Both the position numbers and the translations under genes were made by a program. Below the pieces are notes generated by a model. It did not search any database. It had not been told where the DNA came from and saw only the letters and a list, made by a program, of their open reading frames with translations. Below, in pieces: positions 1 to 13,035 of a stretch of 64,000 bases of DNA (positions within the stretch are counted from its first letter, which is position 1; each line of letters opens with the position of its first letter). The DNA is from Catonia carolina (Eukaryota; Arthropoda; Insecta; Hemiptera; Achilidae), in the NCBI GenBank assembly GCA_035578175.1, contig JAQMRL010000002.1:134046171-134110170 (forward strand), given 5' to 3'.

Positions 1-897
1 TCTGTCACGGTCCTTAAAGTCAGTCAGTGAAATAATTTATCATCAATTTAAACAAGAAACCAAAATATAAAGGATGGCCATAACAGGAATTCAAATATAC
101 ATACATTTTATAACATTACCAAATATTTCATTTCATGATTACTACAATTGTTTATAGTAATTTCTCTATTACCCAATTATTATCTATCATTATATTTTAT
201 TTATTCAGTTTTAAAATTACAATATCCATTCATAATAATAACATACAGAAACAACTCAATCAGAATTTGAAATTTTTAATTAATTGTGCAATTAGACTAG
301 AATAATGAAGAGGCGAATAGATTTATTGCCTGTCTATGACAATGCGGTTTCCTGCATCATTTTAACTTAACATGTATGTTCTGTTTACATTAGATAGACT
401 AATAAGAAAAAAATTGTAGTGAAAGCTAATTTAGTATACACTAGAGATTAATGTGAAGTATAGAGTACCTTAAATCAACTTATTCATTTATTGAATTTCA
501 ATGTCACTATTGTATTCAAATTTATTTTACACATTCATGCAATCAGTATCAAGTGTAAGTGATGTATAAGATTTCATTACATTGATATTTTAATGTGTTA
601 TTTAATATGTCGGTAATAGATTGCAAAAGATTCACACATATAATTTAAAATTTAAATAACTGCACTACTATTTTCTGTACTGGTAATTAGAGCTATCATT
701 GTTGTAAAATACATTTGGCCCAGGCAAGTTGTACAAAATGTACTATAGTCATCAAATATTGTTCATCATTTCAAACATTACACCATGCAACAAATTTTTT
801 TGTTATTTGCATTCTGAAGAATCCCAAATGTTGTATTGGGCATGTCATGAAATTATCAAAAATGTTCTTGCAACAACAGCACATGCTAAATCAATTA
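1..897. other. AT-rich, nothing recognised
   Basis: I see no exon, tRNA-like head or inverted repeat. It is probably intron or upstream DNA of gene 1. Confidence 0.5.
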
Positions 898-1642
898 AGG
901 GGAGCACTATACCTCCTATCTAACCCATGTTAAATTGACCTCATTTTAGGTACACGTTTCTAAGAAACCATTAAGAGTCAAGGCTTTAATTTTTTGTAAC
1001 TTTTCTATGACATCGTTTTAAGCTCTGGTACTAGAATTATTAATATAGAGCTAGCGATACCATTTTGAGAATTTCTTTTGAAAAATGCAAAAACAATTTA
1101 ATTTTTTTTGTAGAAATTTTTATTTTATTTTGAACTTAGTAATAATACTGCAATGATTCTAGTGCCATTTGTCACAATTATACTGGGAAACACGCTCAAA
1201 AAATTTCAACCTTCAAAGTCAAATAGTTTTTGAGAAAACTGTACCTTTATGGATAAAAGTGAATTTGCGGGAAATGAGCTGTAAAGTTTTACTTACCCTA
1301 AAATCAGTCTGCACCATAATATTGATCCTCACCAGACTGTTTTTTCCCTCGAATAATTTCCTCTTTTTTTCTCTTGTCTTGCTTCTTTTAACACACTTTT
1401 CATTGCCTTCTCAGCTTTCTGTGTTCTTTGAATATCATAACTCTTAATTTTTTCCACAGATTAACTCAATTAAAAGAAATTCCAGTCAAAACATTACTTA
1501 ACAAAGATCTGCATAGTTTTCGTAATTTCTATCGCACATTTACAATTGTTATATGTAATTACACAGAAAAGATACAGAAGGCAGTGGCGCCAAAATTAGG
1601 AAAATCGTTTTTTTTTCTATTTTCAAGGTATAGTGCTCCCCT
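898..1642. mobile_element. MITE with AGGGG termini
   Basis: AGGGGAGCACTATACCT at the left (898) is mirrored by AGGTATAGTGCTCCCCT at the right (to 1642), 17 perfect bases. It is 745 bp, AT-rich interior, no transposase; the open frames inside are not coding. Confidence 0.72.
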
Positions 1643-1682
1643 TGAATCCACTGTATTATAATATACCTTTAGCTGTAACTTG

Positions 1683-2071
1683 CCATAACAGGCAGATGGA
1701 GTGTTAAATTATTTGCTCTCAATCTGCTGGTTCCAGGGTTACAAAAAATAGTTCTGTTTCTTGTCCCATGGTCAGCCAATTATAATAATTATGACTGAAG
1801 TATTTAAGAATAGAAGAGGTAGAGGTGTAAAAGACACTAGTCAGAGTTATCTCCTCAGAGAGTAATGAATTTCATTATACAGCCAGACCCTGTGTTGAAT
1901 GAAGTAAAAATGTAATTTCCAGGGTGGAAAGTAGATGATTTTCAGAGGTCCTGGCATGCTGACAAGCATAACTTACTTTTCCACTCAGTGAGGAAGGCAA
2001 TATGAAAACCACCAGCCTCCAGCCTCTGGAGGTTCAAACCAGCTTTACGGCTGATGACCTAAACAACAACA
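1683..2071 (+). repeat. Dispersed repeat family A, copy 1
   Basis: This roughly 385-bp repeat contains GGTCAGCCAATTATA, AGAAGAGGTAGAGGTGTAAA, CACTAGTCAGAGTTATCTCC, CTGGCATGCTGACAAG and GGTTCAAACCAGC. Other copies lie at 3190-3565, 12665-13035, 46455-48575 and in every array unit. No coding frame; class unknown (SINE-like size, no clear tRNA head). Confidence 0.8.
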
Positions 2072-2280
2072 GCTTCTTTTAACTATTCTCCTTTTCTTCT
2101 AATACAATATTCTCATAATAGTATAATTCGTCAAAATTTAGAAAACTCAGTTGATGCGCAATGGGTTAGATTACTAACTCGTGATAAGATACAATATAGC
2201 CTGGTAGGAAAAATTGTTGATACAGACAGATGCTACACAAACACCAGTGAATGCCTGTATGGTAAACATTTATGCTTTAA

Positions 2281-2849
2281 CCCTTTCAGTGCCAAAACAA
2301 TATTTAAAAGTTTGATCTAAGTGCCATTTAATTTGAATAAGGGTGTACAAAAAGTGCCAGCCCTTATTTCGAAAACTGGCAGGCGAAAGCCTGCCATTGC
2401 CGACTAAAATTTCAACGTTACATAAAAATAAAATTTCTTGTTAAAAATTAATTTTTATTGTGTTCATAAAACAGAAATCGTTTTAACACTAAAAATATTC
2501 AAAATAGTTTTTATTTTATTTTCAATCGCATTGACAGTTTGGCCATTAGCAACTACTAAGGGTTTTTGGTACCTGAACGGTAGTTTTAACGTGTTAAAAT
2601 TTCCAGACCCTAGCCGGGAATTGAACCCGGGTTTTTTCGCTTTGTAGGCTAGAGCGCTAGTCACTACACCACGGAGACTGTTTCAAAATACATTATTTCA
2701 TTAATTTTTGTTAAAAAGTTTTTTTGGAAATGTTCGGTTATCCTAAGGTTGGCACTTAATGCATAACTTACGGGTGTCTGGTAAACCGGATGGTATAACG
2801 AAGTAAAATGTATCGACGTCCTATTTTCCGAACGTTGGCACTGAAAGGG
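2281..2849. mobile_element. TTAA-flanked piggyBac-like MITE
   Basis: TTAA at 2277-2280 and 2850-2853 flanks inverted ends CCCTTTCAGTGCCA (left) and its complement TGGCACTGAAAGGG (right). The 569-bp element has no transposase. A SINE (2516-2690) sits inside. Confidence 0.82.
2516..2690 (-). mobile_element. tRNA-derived SINE (type 1) inside the TTAA MITE
   Basis: Minus-strand CCGTGGTGTAGTGACTAGCG and CCGGGTTCAATTCCCGGCTA are box A- and B-like, followed by AGGGTCTGGAAATTTTAACA. Related copies are at 39594-39770 and 43893-44058. Confidence 0.78.
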
Positions 2850-3189
2850 TTAAAGAATTAGCAAAAAATAATACCTCAGCAAAGAATTAATATTTAAGAA
2901 TACTGTTAAAAAAGTAGAAACAAAGAATTAGCATATAAATATACTGTTAAGAGAAGCAAAAACAAGGAAAGAAAGTAGTTTGTTATTGAAGTACACTGTA
3001 AGCAAGTAAATTCTCAAACAAAAAACACTATACCAGTTCCAAAGAATAACTGGCTTTTTTATTTTTATTTTTTTAAATTGCGTCCATGAGACTACCAAGG
3101 GAGTACAGGATATGTCAAGCTAAGACTAACTGCTCAGAAGATTCCTATTCAACCATTTATCTCCTCTACCGAACTACTGTACAAGTAGT

Positions 3190-3565
3190 AAAATCACCAG
3201 CAGTTAAACTACAGTGCATCTATCTGTTTTCACTAAATAAAATGAGGAGTAAGATTGTTTACCATTGCCATCTTCACTGTGCAGAAAAGTATGCTTATCA
3301 ACTTGCCAGGCCCTCTGAAAAGCATCTACTTTCCATCCTGCAAATGACACCTTCACATCATTCACCACAAGATCTGGCTGTATAATGAAATTCATTACTC
3401 TCACTGGATAATACTCTGGCTAGTGTCTTTTACACCTCTACTCTTCTGTTTTTAAATGGTTCAGTCATATAATTGGCTGTGATAAGAAACAGAACTATTT
3501 TTTGTAGCCCTGGAACTAGCAGATCGAGTGCAAATAATTTAAAATTCCACCTACCTGTCATGAGA
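3190..3565 (-). repeat. Dispersed repeat family A, copy 2
   Basis: It matches copy 1 on the minus strand: CCAGGCCCTCTGAAAAGCAT, TTACACCTCTACTCTTCTG, ATAATTGGCTGTGATAAG, CTGGAACTAGCAGATCGAG. The end towards 3190 is diverged. The open frames here are incidental. Confidence 0.78.
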
Positions 3566-3825
3566 ATAGTCATCAACTAAGAATGAATAAAACACTACAT
3601 TGTGTAGGAAGAAAGATTTACACACACATCATTTCTATTTTAGATTTTAGATACGAATATTAAAATTTCAGTTTTATCTTCAGAAAAATTCATTAGATAT
3701 TCAGCATAGGATATTCCCTCAATTCATATTCCTCTATCATTCAATTAACTAATTGACAAATAGCATAAGATGAAGGATATTCTTCATCCTATAGAACAGA
3801 AAATTTCTGTTTTATTTTTATTAGT

Positions 3826-4262
3826 TACTAGCAGTACCCTGCGGGCGCTGCTGCGCCTACAAAAATTGAATATAAAGAGAACTTCACTCAGCTGCTCATG
3901 TGAGAAACATGAATTTTCCAAATTTAATTTGCAAACTTGTATTAATTGTCCCTGTGCTTTATTGATGGTCATATTATAATGATAATTCGTATACATTTAT
4001 CATTCATAAAACAAAAACATCTGTTTTTATTTGTTCTGAACATCTTTTGTTTTAAACATCTGTATTTTAAAAATCAAACATTTGACATTTTTGAAAGCAC
4101 AAAAACAACATTTCAGCCCCTAACTTTCTTCCTATTGATCAGATACAGGTTTCCAAAAGCTTAAAAGCTGTTCCAGAAACTGAGTAATCTATAGATAAAA
4201 TTTGATTTAAATCGGTGGATTAGGGACAAACAAACATGCATTTATATATACAAATAGGTTTT
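3826..4262 (+). repeat. Degraded insect repeat (CAGTACCCTGCGGGCGCTGC type)
   Basis: It begins AGCAGTACCCTGCGGGCGCT and ends with ATTTAAATCGGTGGATTAGG-ACAAACAAACATGCATTTA, the start and end phrases of a widespread type of insect repeat as I remember it. Family assignment is uncertain. Confidence 0.35.
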
Positions 4263-4926
4263 AAATGATTACTGGTTTATTGTAAACAATTCTTAAACAC
4301 ATCTTTCAATAATATTTGTAGTAAATGTAAAAAGTAGTGTCATAAATTGTACATAAACAAACAAGTAATTATTGTTATGCAATCAACAACTATTAAAGGC
4401 CTGGTCGTATATTTTATGATTTGTAGTAAAAATTTATTATAATTATTACAAAATAGTAGGTAGGTTGTTATCCTTTTTATTTTATCTATTTTATGTATGA
4501 GCATGCAATTTATTTATTATTATACAAACAGAGATTGAAAAAATACTGTATTTTGAAAATATTATCCCTCCAAGTTTTTACATACTGGAATAATTCAAGC
4601 ACTGAAATATTCAGGAAGACTACTTTAATGTTTTGTATTTAAATTTTTTACAGTCAAGTTAGTTATGACGTTGCAGAACAACATTAAAATTTTATTTTAC
4701 AGGTATTAGTTTTATTATTTCCCTAATTATTTTCTTACAGATAGGTACATCAATTTTCTGCCGTTGTATATAAAAACACAAATCTTATTCCTAATACTTT
4801 GAATGTCTTATTTTATTCTAAAATATCTTAAGATTGGGATGTCTAATCTCTTATATTATTAATATTTGAAACATTAGTAATGTATTCAATTTATGGTGTG
4901 TAGAAAAATTAAAATTAATTTGAATT

Positions 4927-5070
4927 AGGCCACCTTGTTGGTGTAGTGGTCAGTGCAACCAGCTTCTTTGCCTAGGGATCTGGGTTTGATTCCCGGTCTG
5001 GTAATTTTTCATCAAAGCTTATGTAGGCATTATCACCCAATAAAATAGGATAAAGACAAGACCATGTTTT
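4927..5070 (+). mobile_element. tRNA-derived SINE (type 2)
   Basis: Box A-like TGGTGTAGTGGTCAGTGCAA and box B GGGTTTGATTCCCGG are about 35 bases apart, followed by TCTGGTAATTTTTCATC. It is not a tRNA gene: the acceptor ends do not pair and the body continues past the tRNA-like part. Confidence 0.72.
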
Positions 5071-5191
5071 TTCTTTCAAAAAGGTAATGTAAAATTTTAA
5101 AACATAACAATACATCATTATTTATTATAGCAACTTATGATTGTGTTCCTTTAAAGGAAGGAAATGAAAAATAGTCTGTTTGCATCCTTAA

Positions 5192-5591
5192 CACATTCTG
5201 TGCGGATGTAGTATACCTACCACGTAAGGATTTTTGTGAGTGACGGGCATGGTAGGGATACCACGGCAGTCCTTTTCATAAACCCTCTGTCCCTATTAAC
5301 CAATTTCATGAATCAAGGAACGACTTTTACATACTCTCAACTCAATATATTATTCTTACTATTACTACTGAACTACGACTCTAAAAAATCAGATCTACCA
5401 ACCCTACTGACAAAAAAATTGAATAGTGTTTTTGAAATATCCAAGTGGTAGTCCTACCACATCCGTCAGTCACAAAAATCTCTGCATGGTAGCCCTATCA
5501 TGTCCGTAATTCAGTGAAGCCATTTTACGTCTCATTTAATTCTGTTGTAATTGATTTATTTGTTACGCATATTGACACCGCACTGAATGTG
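5192..5591. mobile_element. TTAA-flanked piggyBac-like MITE
   Basis: TTAA at 5188-5191 and 5592-5595; ends CACATTCTGTGCGG and the complement of CCGCACTGAATGTG. It is 400 bp, with internal repeated GGTAG.CCTA-type phrases, no gene. Confidence 0.8.
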
Positions 5592-6119
5592 TTAAACAAA
5601 TCAACCAAAAATGTATGAAATGTATTTTCATTGGCACACTTGTAGCCTAGAAAACTGATAATTCTATTATCCTGTTGTATTTTTATTACTACATCCAAAC
5701 ACATGTAAAAACATTCAAGATTGGATAAAATTTTATCAGCAGTGAAATTATTACAACTGTCAACAATTAACAATAGAAAACAAAATAATCTGATACAGAG
5801 TGCATGGCAGACATTTTACAAGATGGAGCGTCAGTGTAAACAGCTAGTAGGAATAAACCTCACTGCACTTGACAAACATAATGAACAAAATTAAAATGGA
5901 CACGCAGGTAGATGGTCTGATAACTCCCTTCCATAATGAGTATTTCTCAGAATGCATGTTTCAGATTGTAGGCCTACACTTATGTTCAGAAATTATCAAA
6001 AACAAAAGTCAAGTACAGCGAACATTACATTTACATTACCCCTAATGTGCAATCTATTCAATTTGTAAATAATAAGCAACCCATGACCCAATGAGATGAG
6101 GATGATAAATATGTGTGAC

Positions 6120-6711
6120 TTCTATTTCATATAATAAATTTTATTAATCATTTTTAAACTGTTTTGGTATCTATCACTTACACGTGTTTCAGTGGATCCA
6201 CCATCATCAGAGTACACAATATCATTTAAAACTAAAAATGTTTTTCTTTAAATCTGTAGAAAATATTACATCTTCAGTCATCTGTATAAAGTTTTATATA
6301 GATGACTGAAGATGTAATATCTTCTACAGATTTTAAATAAAATAATTTTTAGCTCAAATATTGTATACTCTGATGTTTTTTTTTTGGTTTAACGTCCAGC
6401 TGTTCTGCAATTACTGTTAATGCAGACGGTGAAGGATGAAATGATTTTTTGTAACGTATGAAAATATGCCGTATCTGAATGGGATTCGAACCCAAGACTG
6501 CATAATGAGAGGCGAGCACGTTACCAACTACGCCAATGCGGCTGGTAGTTAATCCACTCTGATGATGGTGGATCCACTGAAACACATGTAAATGACAGAT
6601 CGTAGAAATTAAAGCAGCTTAAAAAAGGTTAGTGAAATTTATTATATGAAATAGAAGTGACTTCAAGCTGCAGTATGCATTATAAGGATTTATTTTTAAT
6701 ATGTGTGACGT
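6120..6711. mobile_element. Fold-back (long palindrome) MITE inserted in a SINE
   Basis: The arms are long inverted repeats: CTTCTATTTCATATAATAAA at the left is mirrored near 6640-6662. GTTTCAGTGGATCCACCATC is mirrored by GATGGTGGATCCACTGAAAC. The centre is a hairpin around 6272-6315 (ATCTTCAGTCATCTGTATAA versus its complement). AATATGTGTGAC at about 6108-6119 and 6699-6710 looks like the target duplication. A SINE (6376-6555) later landed in the right arm. Confidence 0.78.
6376..6555 (-). mobile_element. tRNA-derived SINE (type 3) with 9-bp target duplication
   Basis: The minus-strand head is GCCGCATTGGCGTAGTTGG (box A-like) and CTTGGGTTCGAATCCCATTC (box B). The body reads ACGGCATATTTTCATACG and the tail CAGACGTTAAACCAAAA-type ends in an A-run. 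ACTCTGATG flanks both sides (6367-6375, 6556-6564). A 78-residue open frame here is incidental. Confidence 0.85.
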
Positions 6712-6911
6712 ATGAACACCTCGTTCTCTTGTACAAACTCAGGTCAACCATTCTTAAGTACACTGGTAACCACTGTCTAGTGTTCAAATTCATATAAAGG
6801 TCACCATAATAAAAATCCCTTACTAGGATTTGAACTACAGAACTTTTGTCTCCAAAAATCAGCTGTTAAACAGCTGACTTGTGGCATCAACTTTACTACT
6901 AGACAAATTCT

Positions 6912-9265
6912 ATGGGTTCAACATCACAATTAATTTATGCTGCCATGCACATTGAATCAACTGCACATTCTTGCCAGTACATGATTTTCAGCTGCTTGGA
7001 TACAATATTTCAAAATACTAGTATTAATTTTCAATATATCTGTTTCGATATTTGATTGTACTTATAAATTGTATACTGTACTACTTTTAATAACTTTTGT
7101 AAATTATTTTATTTGGTATTGATTGTAACATGCCTAAAAACCCAATTCTGCATCTAACTAGACTTCTTCCAACCCCTTTACATGAGAACTTGAAGGGGTC
7201 TTTTATTTTTTCTGTATTTCTCTTTTCAGTTTAATAATAGTAATATTTAATAACCCAACTTAACAATATACAGGATGGTTTATTGAGAAATATTAAACAA
7301 AATAAATAACGGTTGTAGTTAGATGGCAATTGGGCTTTTGGGCGTGGATTTAACTTTCTTTTGGACTTACTAAGTTGTATGCATATTACTAAGTTGTATT
7401 TATTGTATTGAATGTAACAAATTACATTAATAATAATAGTACAGTAGAAATATCACATCAGTTTATCAGTAAGTGTATTTTTTAACTGTCTGTAAAGATT
7501 AATCTGAGTTCAAATTGAAATCCCAAGTTTGGTGTGGCTCATATTTTTAAATTATAAAAGATTAATAGATAGTTTTTTTAAATGTGTGGGATTTTTTATG
7601 CAATAAAATTTCTCCTACACATTAATTCCTCAGATAACATAACCTATTTCTAGAAACTAATAGCAGTCTACATAAAAAGTACGCAATATAGCTTGACATT
7701 TGTACAAAAAGAAATTTTTGAAGTCGTTTGATAATTTGTTAAATTTCAACATTAGAAACGGTTGACCAATTAACTTCTTTCTTTTAATAATTCCTGGTTA
7801 AACTCTTGTTTCCATATGAAGTCTTGATATTAACAATTTTAAATCAGATGAAATTTTTATAGACACTTGTACTTAATAAGTAGATATTTGTAGATGTAGT
7901 TATCTGAAAAAATTATTATTGGTATTAGTTTATTAAAAATTAATATTTATTTTCATATAATAAATAATAATAATTATTTATTATTGTATAATAATAAACA
8001 ATTATATAATCTTACTTTTATCTTATATTTTATATTCCAGCGTCTTTAACTATAGCCTACATGAATTATTTTAAGTTTAACAATTTCAATAATCTCAACG
8101 AAGATACAATCAATTAAAATAAATTCCAGAATTTTTTAAAATAAATGTGGAGTAAATTGATGTTGAATACAAACTAAAAAAAAAATATTCTACTTATGAA
8201 GATCTATACAATTTTTTTTTCAATACAAATTGAACAATGATAACAATTATTACAACTGACATTTTTCCCAAGATTTAAATGTTTTAAATATCATGTGTTC
8301 GTAAAGTAACTCATGTTTTTAATGACATCGTCTCAGAAAAACAGATAAGAGGTTTCACCATAATATAACAAGTGCATTTTTGAAAATAAGCAATATGTAG
8401 AAATATTATGTACTTTCCATTTAATTTACAATACTATTTAATTTAAAAATAGTAATGTATGTATGAATCTTATGAGCCCTTAAATTTGTATTTAACAATA
8501 TGAATGAAGAGCCAATTAGAATCCTTTAACTTAAGTATCACAAAAAAATTTACCCATTACATTTAAACGTATCATGCAAAAATAAAAATAATTTCTCATA
8601 CATTTTATTATTAATCTGATATTAATACTTGATACATAATGATTTTACAAATCAGAATTGTACAATAAACATAACTATTAAAATATGAATTTTGAAGTCT
8701 GTAAGTTATTAGATAATCAAAACAAAAGAAAAATTTTATTAGCTACGTGAGACACGAATTTGAAATCTACTAAAATAATTAACATTTTTATAGAGTTAGT
8801 GACGTATGTGAGTAGGTTATGTACTATTTTAAGAAATGCCATAATTACATTTTGAAAGTGACATGTTTAATCCATTACCAAAATGGTGTTTTCAATTTCT
8901 GTATGTTTATTCCTACTCAAAGTAATATTTTATAAAAGTTTCATTCTTTTTGAAAGTTTACTAGAAAATTACATTATGAAAGGCTGTCTATGTGATATTG
9001 AATAAAGGACTGACTATTACCAGGTTCAACCATGAATAAAAATTAATGAAATAATAAATTTTCTATACTGTTCAGAATAATTACGTTCCTAATTAAAATT
9101 TTAATTTCCTTAAGTTTACATAGTTTATTATTTTTTATTCGATTATAAATTTAGAGATACAATTAATAAAAAATTATTGTTGTCTTTTTAATTATACATG
9201 AATTTTCAACATATTATTAGGCTGTTTTGATTTTTATTTAATCCTTAATATGTATATTTTGCAAT
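6912..9265. other. AT-rich stretch without recognised features
   Basis: Simple A/T runs and many stops in all frames. No convincing 5' exon of gene 1 was found. Confidence 0.5.
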
Positions 9266-9269
9266 AAAT

Positions 9270-9525
9270 TTAAGGATACCCCCAAAACTCAATGAGATGA
9301 GGGTAATGTGTATGATGTGTAAGTGAGCTTTAGCTTGTATAAACCACCCTGAGAGAGTATGGTTAATTGAACCCCAACCATCAAGTACACCAGTAACCAC
9401 TGTCTAGTATTCAAATCTGTATAAAAGTATAAACTACCTTAACTAGGATTTGAACCAGAAACCTGTCTCAAAAAATCAGCTGTTAAACAGCTGATTCACA
9501 GTCAACAACGTTACCACTAGGGATC
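9270..9525 (-). mobile_element. tRNA-derived SINE (type 5)
   Basis: This minus-strand copy has AATGAGATGAGGGTAATGTG, GAGAGAGTATGGTTAATTGA, CACCAGTAACCACTGTCTAG, AGGATTTGAACCAG (box B complement) and AATCAGCTGTTAAACAGCTG. Confidence 0.75.
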
Positions 9526-9689
9526 TTATTAATATTAGGGATATTTTTAACTTTTTCAATAATATTTTGTCTTATACAAAGTAAAGCCTTACTTTCAAGA
9601 TAAACAATTTCTTTTTCAACTAAAAATACTTTTTAAGCAAAATTTTTTTATAAAAATTAAATTACTGTATACTTACAGTAGTCCAAAAA

Positions 9690-10030
9690 TATTAAATTTT
9701 TCACTGACCTGTTACAGCTGCTATATCACCAGTTTTTTACCTTTTTTTATACAATCCTACTTTCTACCGACATGTTTCGGGGAAGCCACCAACATCAGAG
9801 TAACTTACATAAAATTGAAACTAAACTTTTCAAATTTAAATTTTGTATAAATGACAGAAGATACATCTTTTGTTAATCAATTTTTAAAAAAGTTTTGTTT
9901 CAATTTTGTGTACTCTGATGGTGGTGGATAAAGATAAAAAACGGAATACCAGCTGTGACAGGTCAGTAAAAAATGAAATATTTTAGTAAAAGGATTGAAT
10001 ATAGGATGCAGGATGCAGTTTTAAGATTTA
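9690..10030. mobile_element. Fold-back MITE, related to the one at 6120
   Basis: TTTCACTGACCTGTTACAGC is mirrored by GCTGTGACAGGTCAGTAAAA. The arms continue inward through the CATCAGAGTA / TACTCTGATGGTGGTGGAT pair shared with the 6120-6711 element, as is the terminal phrase GATGCAG...AAGATTTATTT. Confidence 0.68.
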
Positions 10031-12369
10031 TTTATGAAAATGATCTTAAATATTTTCAGCTACATCAAAAACAGTAGGCCATTACAAAAATACCAACAAC
10101 CATAATTTCCCCTAATGAGTGGAACAAAGACATTAACAAAACATTGCAGCATTTAGACTAAATGCAATTAGAAACAACCCTGATGTAACATAAAAATTTT
10201 ATAGCATTATGCAATAAAATTATCCATGTACAATAGTCTATTATAATTATTATCTACTATTGTCTCCAACAGACAGTACTGTTACCTAATAAAATAGGGA
10301 TAATTCCATCCACTGTAAAAATCCATACAATAATAAACTATTAAATAATTATATTTAATTTCCATACTTATTTTATTGCAATTAACAGTTACGTACATTG
10401 TCTTTTCATAATAATAACAACAATAAAAATAAACTACAAATTTTATTTGTAGAAATATAATCTTAGAATTTACTTGCTTACAACAAGCCTATTTTTCCAA
10501 TGTACATTTATTACACAAAAATGAATTAAATTGCCATAAGAAAATTACCTTTTATTACATTGTTTTATAAGAGATAATTAATTACCATACACAGTAATAT
10601 TGTGTATGAAAATATGTCAACTATTGTCTTGTTTCTATAATTGAGGTTAGGTTAATATTTTTGTCATTCATATTGCTAAGGTTATGCTTGAAATTTCTAT
10701 TTCTAATAAGTACCTATTGAATAATATTTAAACTTTGTTAAACATTTTGATCGTAAAACATTATATTATACATTGATGTACAAGAATGTTTATTGTAGTA
10801 TAATGTTTAAAATTATTGTCTAGGTACTGCAGTTATAATTATAATAATGATCAATTTAGCTGCCAGATATAAAATTTATTTAAATAATTTTATTATGTAA
10901 TACAACCATCGCGTTATTTTAGATAAATATGAAACATTTCATTGTAATTTTATTTACTACAAATAAATTGCACATAGTTTTAATTTTTTAATGATGCATA
11001 ATTTTTTACTTTAATTGCAATATAAGATAACAAGCATTATTGTTTCAACTAATTTATATGAATTGAATTGCAATTTTAAATTGCTCATTTCATTTTTACG
11101 TTATGCTTGTTAATCCTTTATGGTCATTTCAAGGAAATAAATTAAAAATTTTATTCATTTTTTAGTTATTCTATGTTGGAAATTGGATTTACTATTACAA
11201 AATACATTCTACAAGATATCTTTTACACTTTTATTACAAAATAATTGAATTAAACATAATTATGTTTTTCTATTTTAAACATACACTATTGGTAGTCACA
11301 GTAATATTATGTCTTGAAATTTTCTTGTAAAATTTAACTGCACTTACAGAACTAAATTTGGCTCTGTTGGACAAACATATTATTGGGAATTACATTTTGT
11401 ATAAGAAGATTGCACAAAAATATCATTTATTTTAGTCATTTTATTATTTGGTACCTTATCTTTTTAAATCTTTAACAAATTTTTTATTAGACACTTGATA
11501 ATATTATACTTTTGAACTATGTTTAATTGTATCCAAGAAACTCTCAAAGGGAGTATAAAATATGTAATGAACTTTACATACCTACATACTAAATAAACAT
11601 ATTACATAAATTACCCATTAACTAAATACTATGCACTTACTTATTTACTTTAGTGCCATCTTCTAATGCTGAGCCATTTTTCTTCAGCATTCACTTGGAC
11701 AGTTTTTTTAAATTAAAAATTATATACAAAGGAATCCTTGTACACTGCAAAATGTCTCACCCATGAAAATAATTTTATTTTATTTTTTTTTTTTTTATAA
11801 TAAAAGCAAATTAGCACACTTTTTAAAAATGGTGGGTAATTTATTGATGTATTTTCTTCATGCATAAGTGATTTTGTTTTCAAATATTTTAGCGTTGTGA
11901 TGAACAACATAGTAATCGAAACATAATACGTATGGTGAAATTCTTATCTTGTTTTGTAGTAAATTGAGATACTTAAGATTTTATATTAACTGAAAAAATT
12001 GATATGTTAAACAAAAATTTGTTTTGAATGTATAAAAAAATATTTGAATCCTTTTAAGGAAATATGTTTGTTCATGTATATTTGTTATCGTTGATTTTTG
12101 TGAAACAGTTATGTTCTAAATATTCACTGTTCATATTTTGTGCATTCATTCATTCAAATCATATTTATCAGTTCATTCTTCATTAGTTTACAAAGAAATA
12201 CGTAATTATTTTGGTTCACTAAACTTCATTATTCTGGTTCATAAATGTATGTATTCATAATTTGGTAAACGGTATATTTATATAATTATTTTCATAACTG
12301 TAATAAAATTGTTGGAATACTAATTATGTGTGTAGTATAACAAAACTAATTTAATATTATGTGTTTCAG
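10031..12369. other. AT-rich stretch ahead of exon A
   Basis: No repeat or gene recognised. If gene 1 starts upstream, this is intron, ending in the acceptor of exon A. Confidence 0.5.
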
Positions 12370-12472
12370 AGTGAAGCTGAAAATGCAGTAGCTGAATCAA
12401 AAACATCGGAAGTTAAAGTCAGAGTTACAAGAGATGCTGATAATGATGACCAAGCAGTTGAAGCCACTGGAG
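12370..12472 (+). CDS. Coding exon A of plus-strand gene 1 (unknown protein, acidic segment)
   Basis: An internal coding exon follows a TGTTTCAG acceptor and ends at a G|GTATGT donor. Read from its first base it gives 34 complete codons plus one base, with no stop. It starts Ser-Glu-Ala-Glu-Asn and ends Glu-Ala-Thr-Gly. The peptide is hydrophilic and acidic (many Glu/Asp/Ala/Ser) and does not look like random translation of the AT-rich surroundings. The leftover base joins the next exon (19021) as a Gly codon. The preceding exon must end on a codon boundary. I found no convincing exon with a start codon and signal peptide upstream, so the 5' end probably lies before the window or in a short exon I missed. 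I do not recognise the family. Intron to the next exon: 12473-19020. Confidence 0.72.
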
Positions 12473-12664
12473 GTATGTATTCTTACATACCATAAAAAGA
12501 ATAATTTTATAAATACAACTGAATAATAATTCACAGCTGACAAACTATTTGTTTATTTTCAAAATTCAAATTTATCGCAGATATCACTTACACATTACTA
12601 AATTTTTTTAAATCACAGAAAGATTATAAAATCTTTTACTTACAGATATAAATTTATGTTTATC

Positions 12665-13035
12665 ATCATCTGCAATGCTGGTTTGAACCTCTATAGGCTT
12701 TACTAAGTAACACGAGTGAGGTATTTACCATACCTTTTTCACTGAGTGGAAAAATGTACTTATCAGCATGCCAGGTCCTCTGAATAGCATCTACTTTCCA
12801 CCCTGCAAATGACACCTTCACTTCATTCACCACAGGTTCTGACTGTATAATGAAATTAATTACACTCAGAGGAGATAAATCTGACTAGTATCTTTTACCC
12901 CTCTACCTCTTCTATTCTTAAATTTTTTAGTCGTATAATTGGCTGACCATGTGATAAGAAATAGAACTATTTTCGTAGCCTTGAAACTAGCAGAGCGAGT
13001 GCAAAATTTAACGTTCCACCTGACTGTTATGAGCA
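12665..13035 (-). repeat. Dispersed repeat family A, copy 3
   Basis: This minus-strand copy lies 190 bp downstream of exon A in the intron. Markers are GCTGGTTTGAACCTC, CATGCCAGGTCCTCTGAATA, CCCCTCTACCTCTTC and TTGGCTGACCATGTGATAAG. Confidence 0.8.

Larger units (their letters stand above)
6040..6905 (-). mobile_element. tRNA-derived SINE (type 5) split by the fold-back element
   Basis: Two parts, about 6040-6119 and 6700-6905, match the minus strand of the complete copy at 16399-16735. Markers are AATAAGCAACCCATGACCCA, GTACACTGGTAACCACTGTC, and the palindromic AATCAGCTGTTAAACAGCTG close to the tRNA-like head. Confidence 0.72.

Noticed and set aside
485..543. Possible first exon of gene 1 ending at AAGT|GTAAGTGATG in the right phase
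   Set aside because: The peptide is not a convincing signal sequence and the surroundings are plain AT-rich DNA. One donor match is expected by chance.
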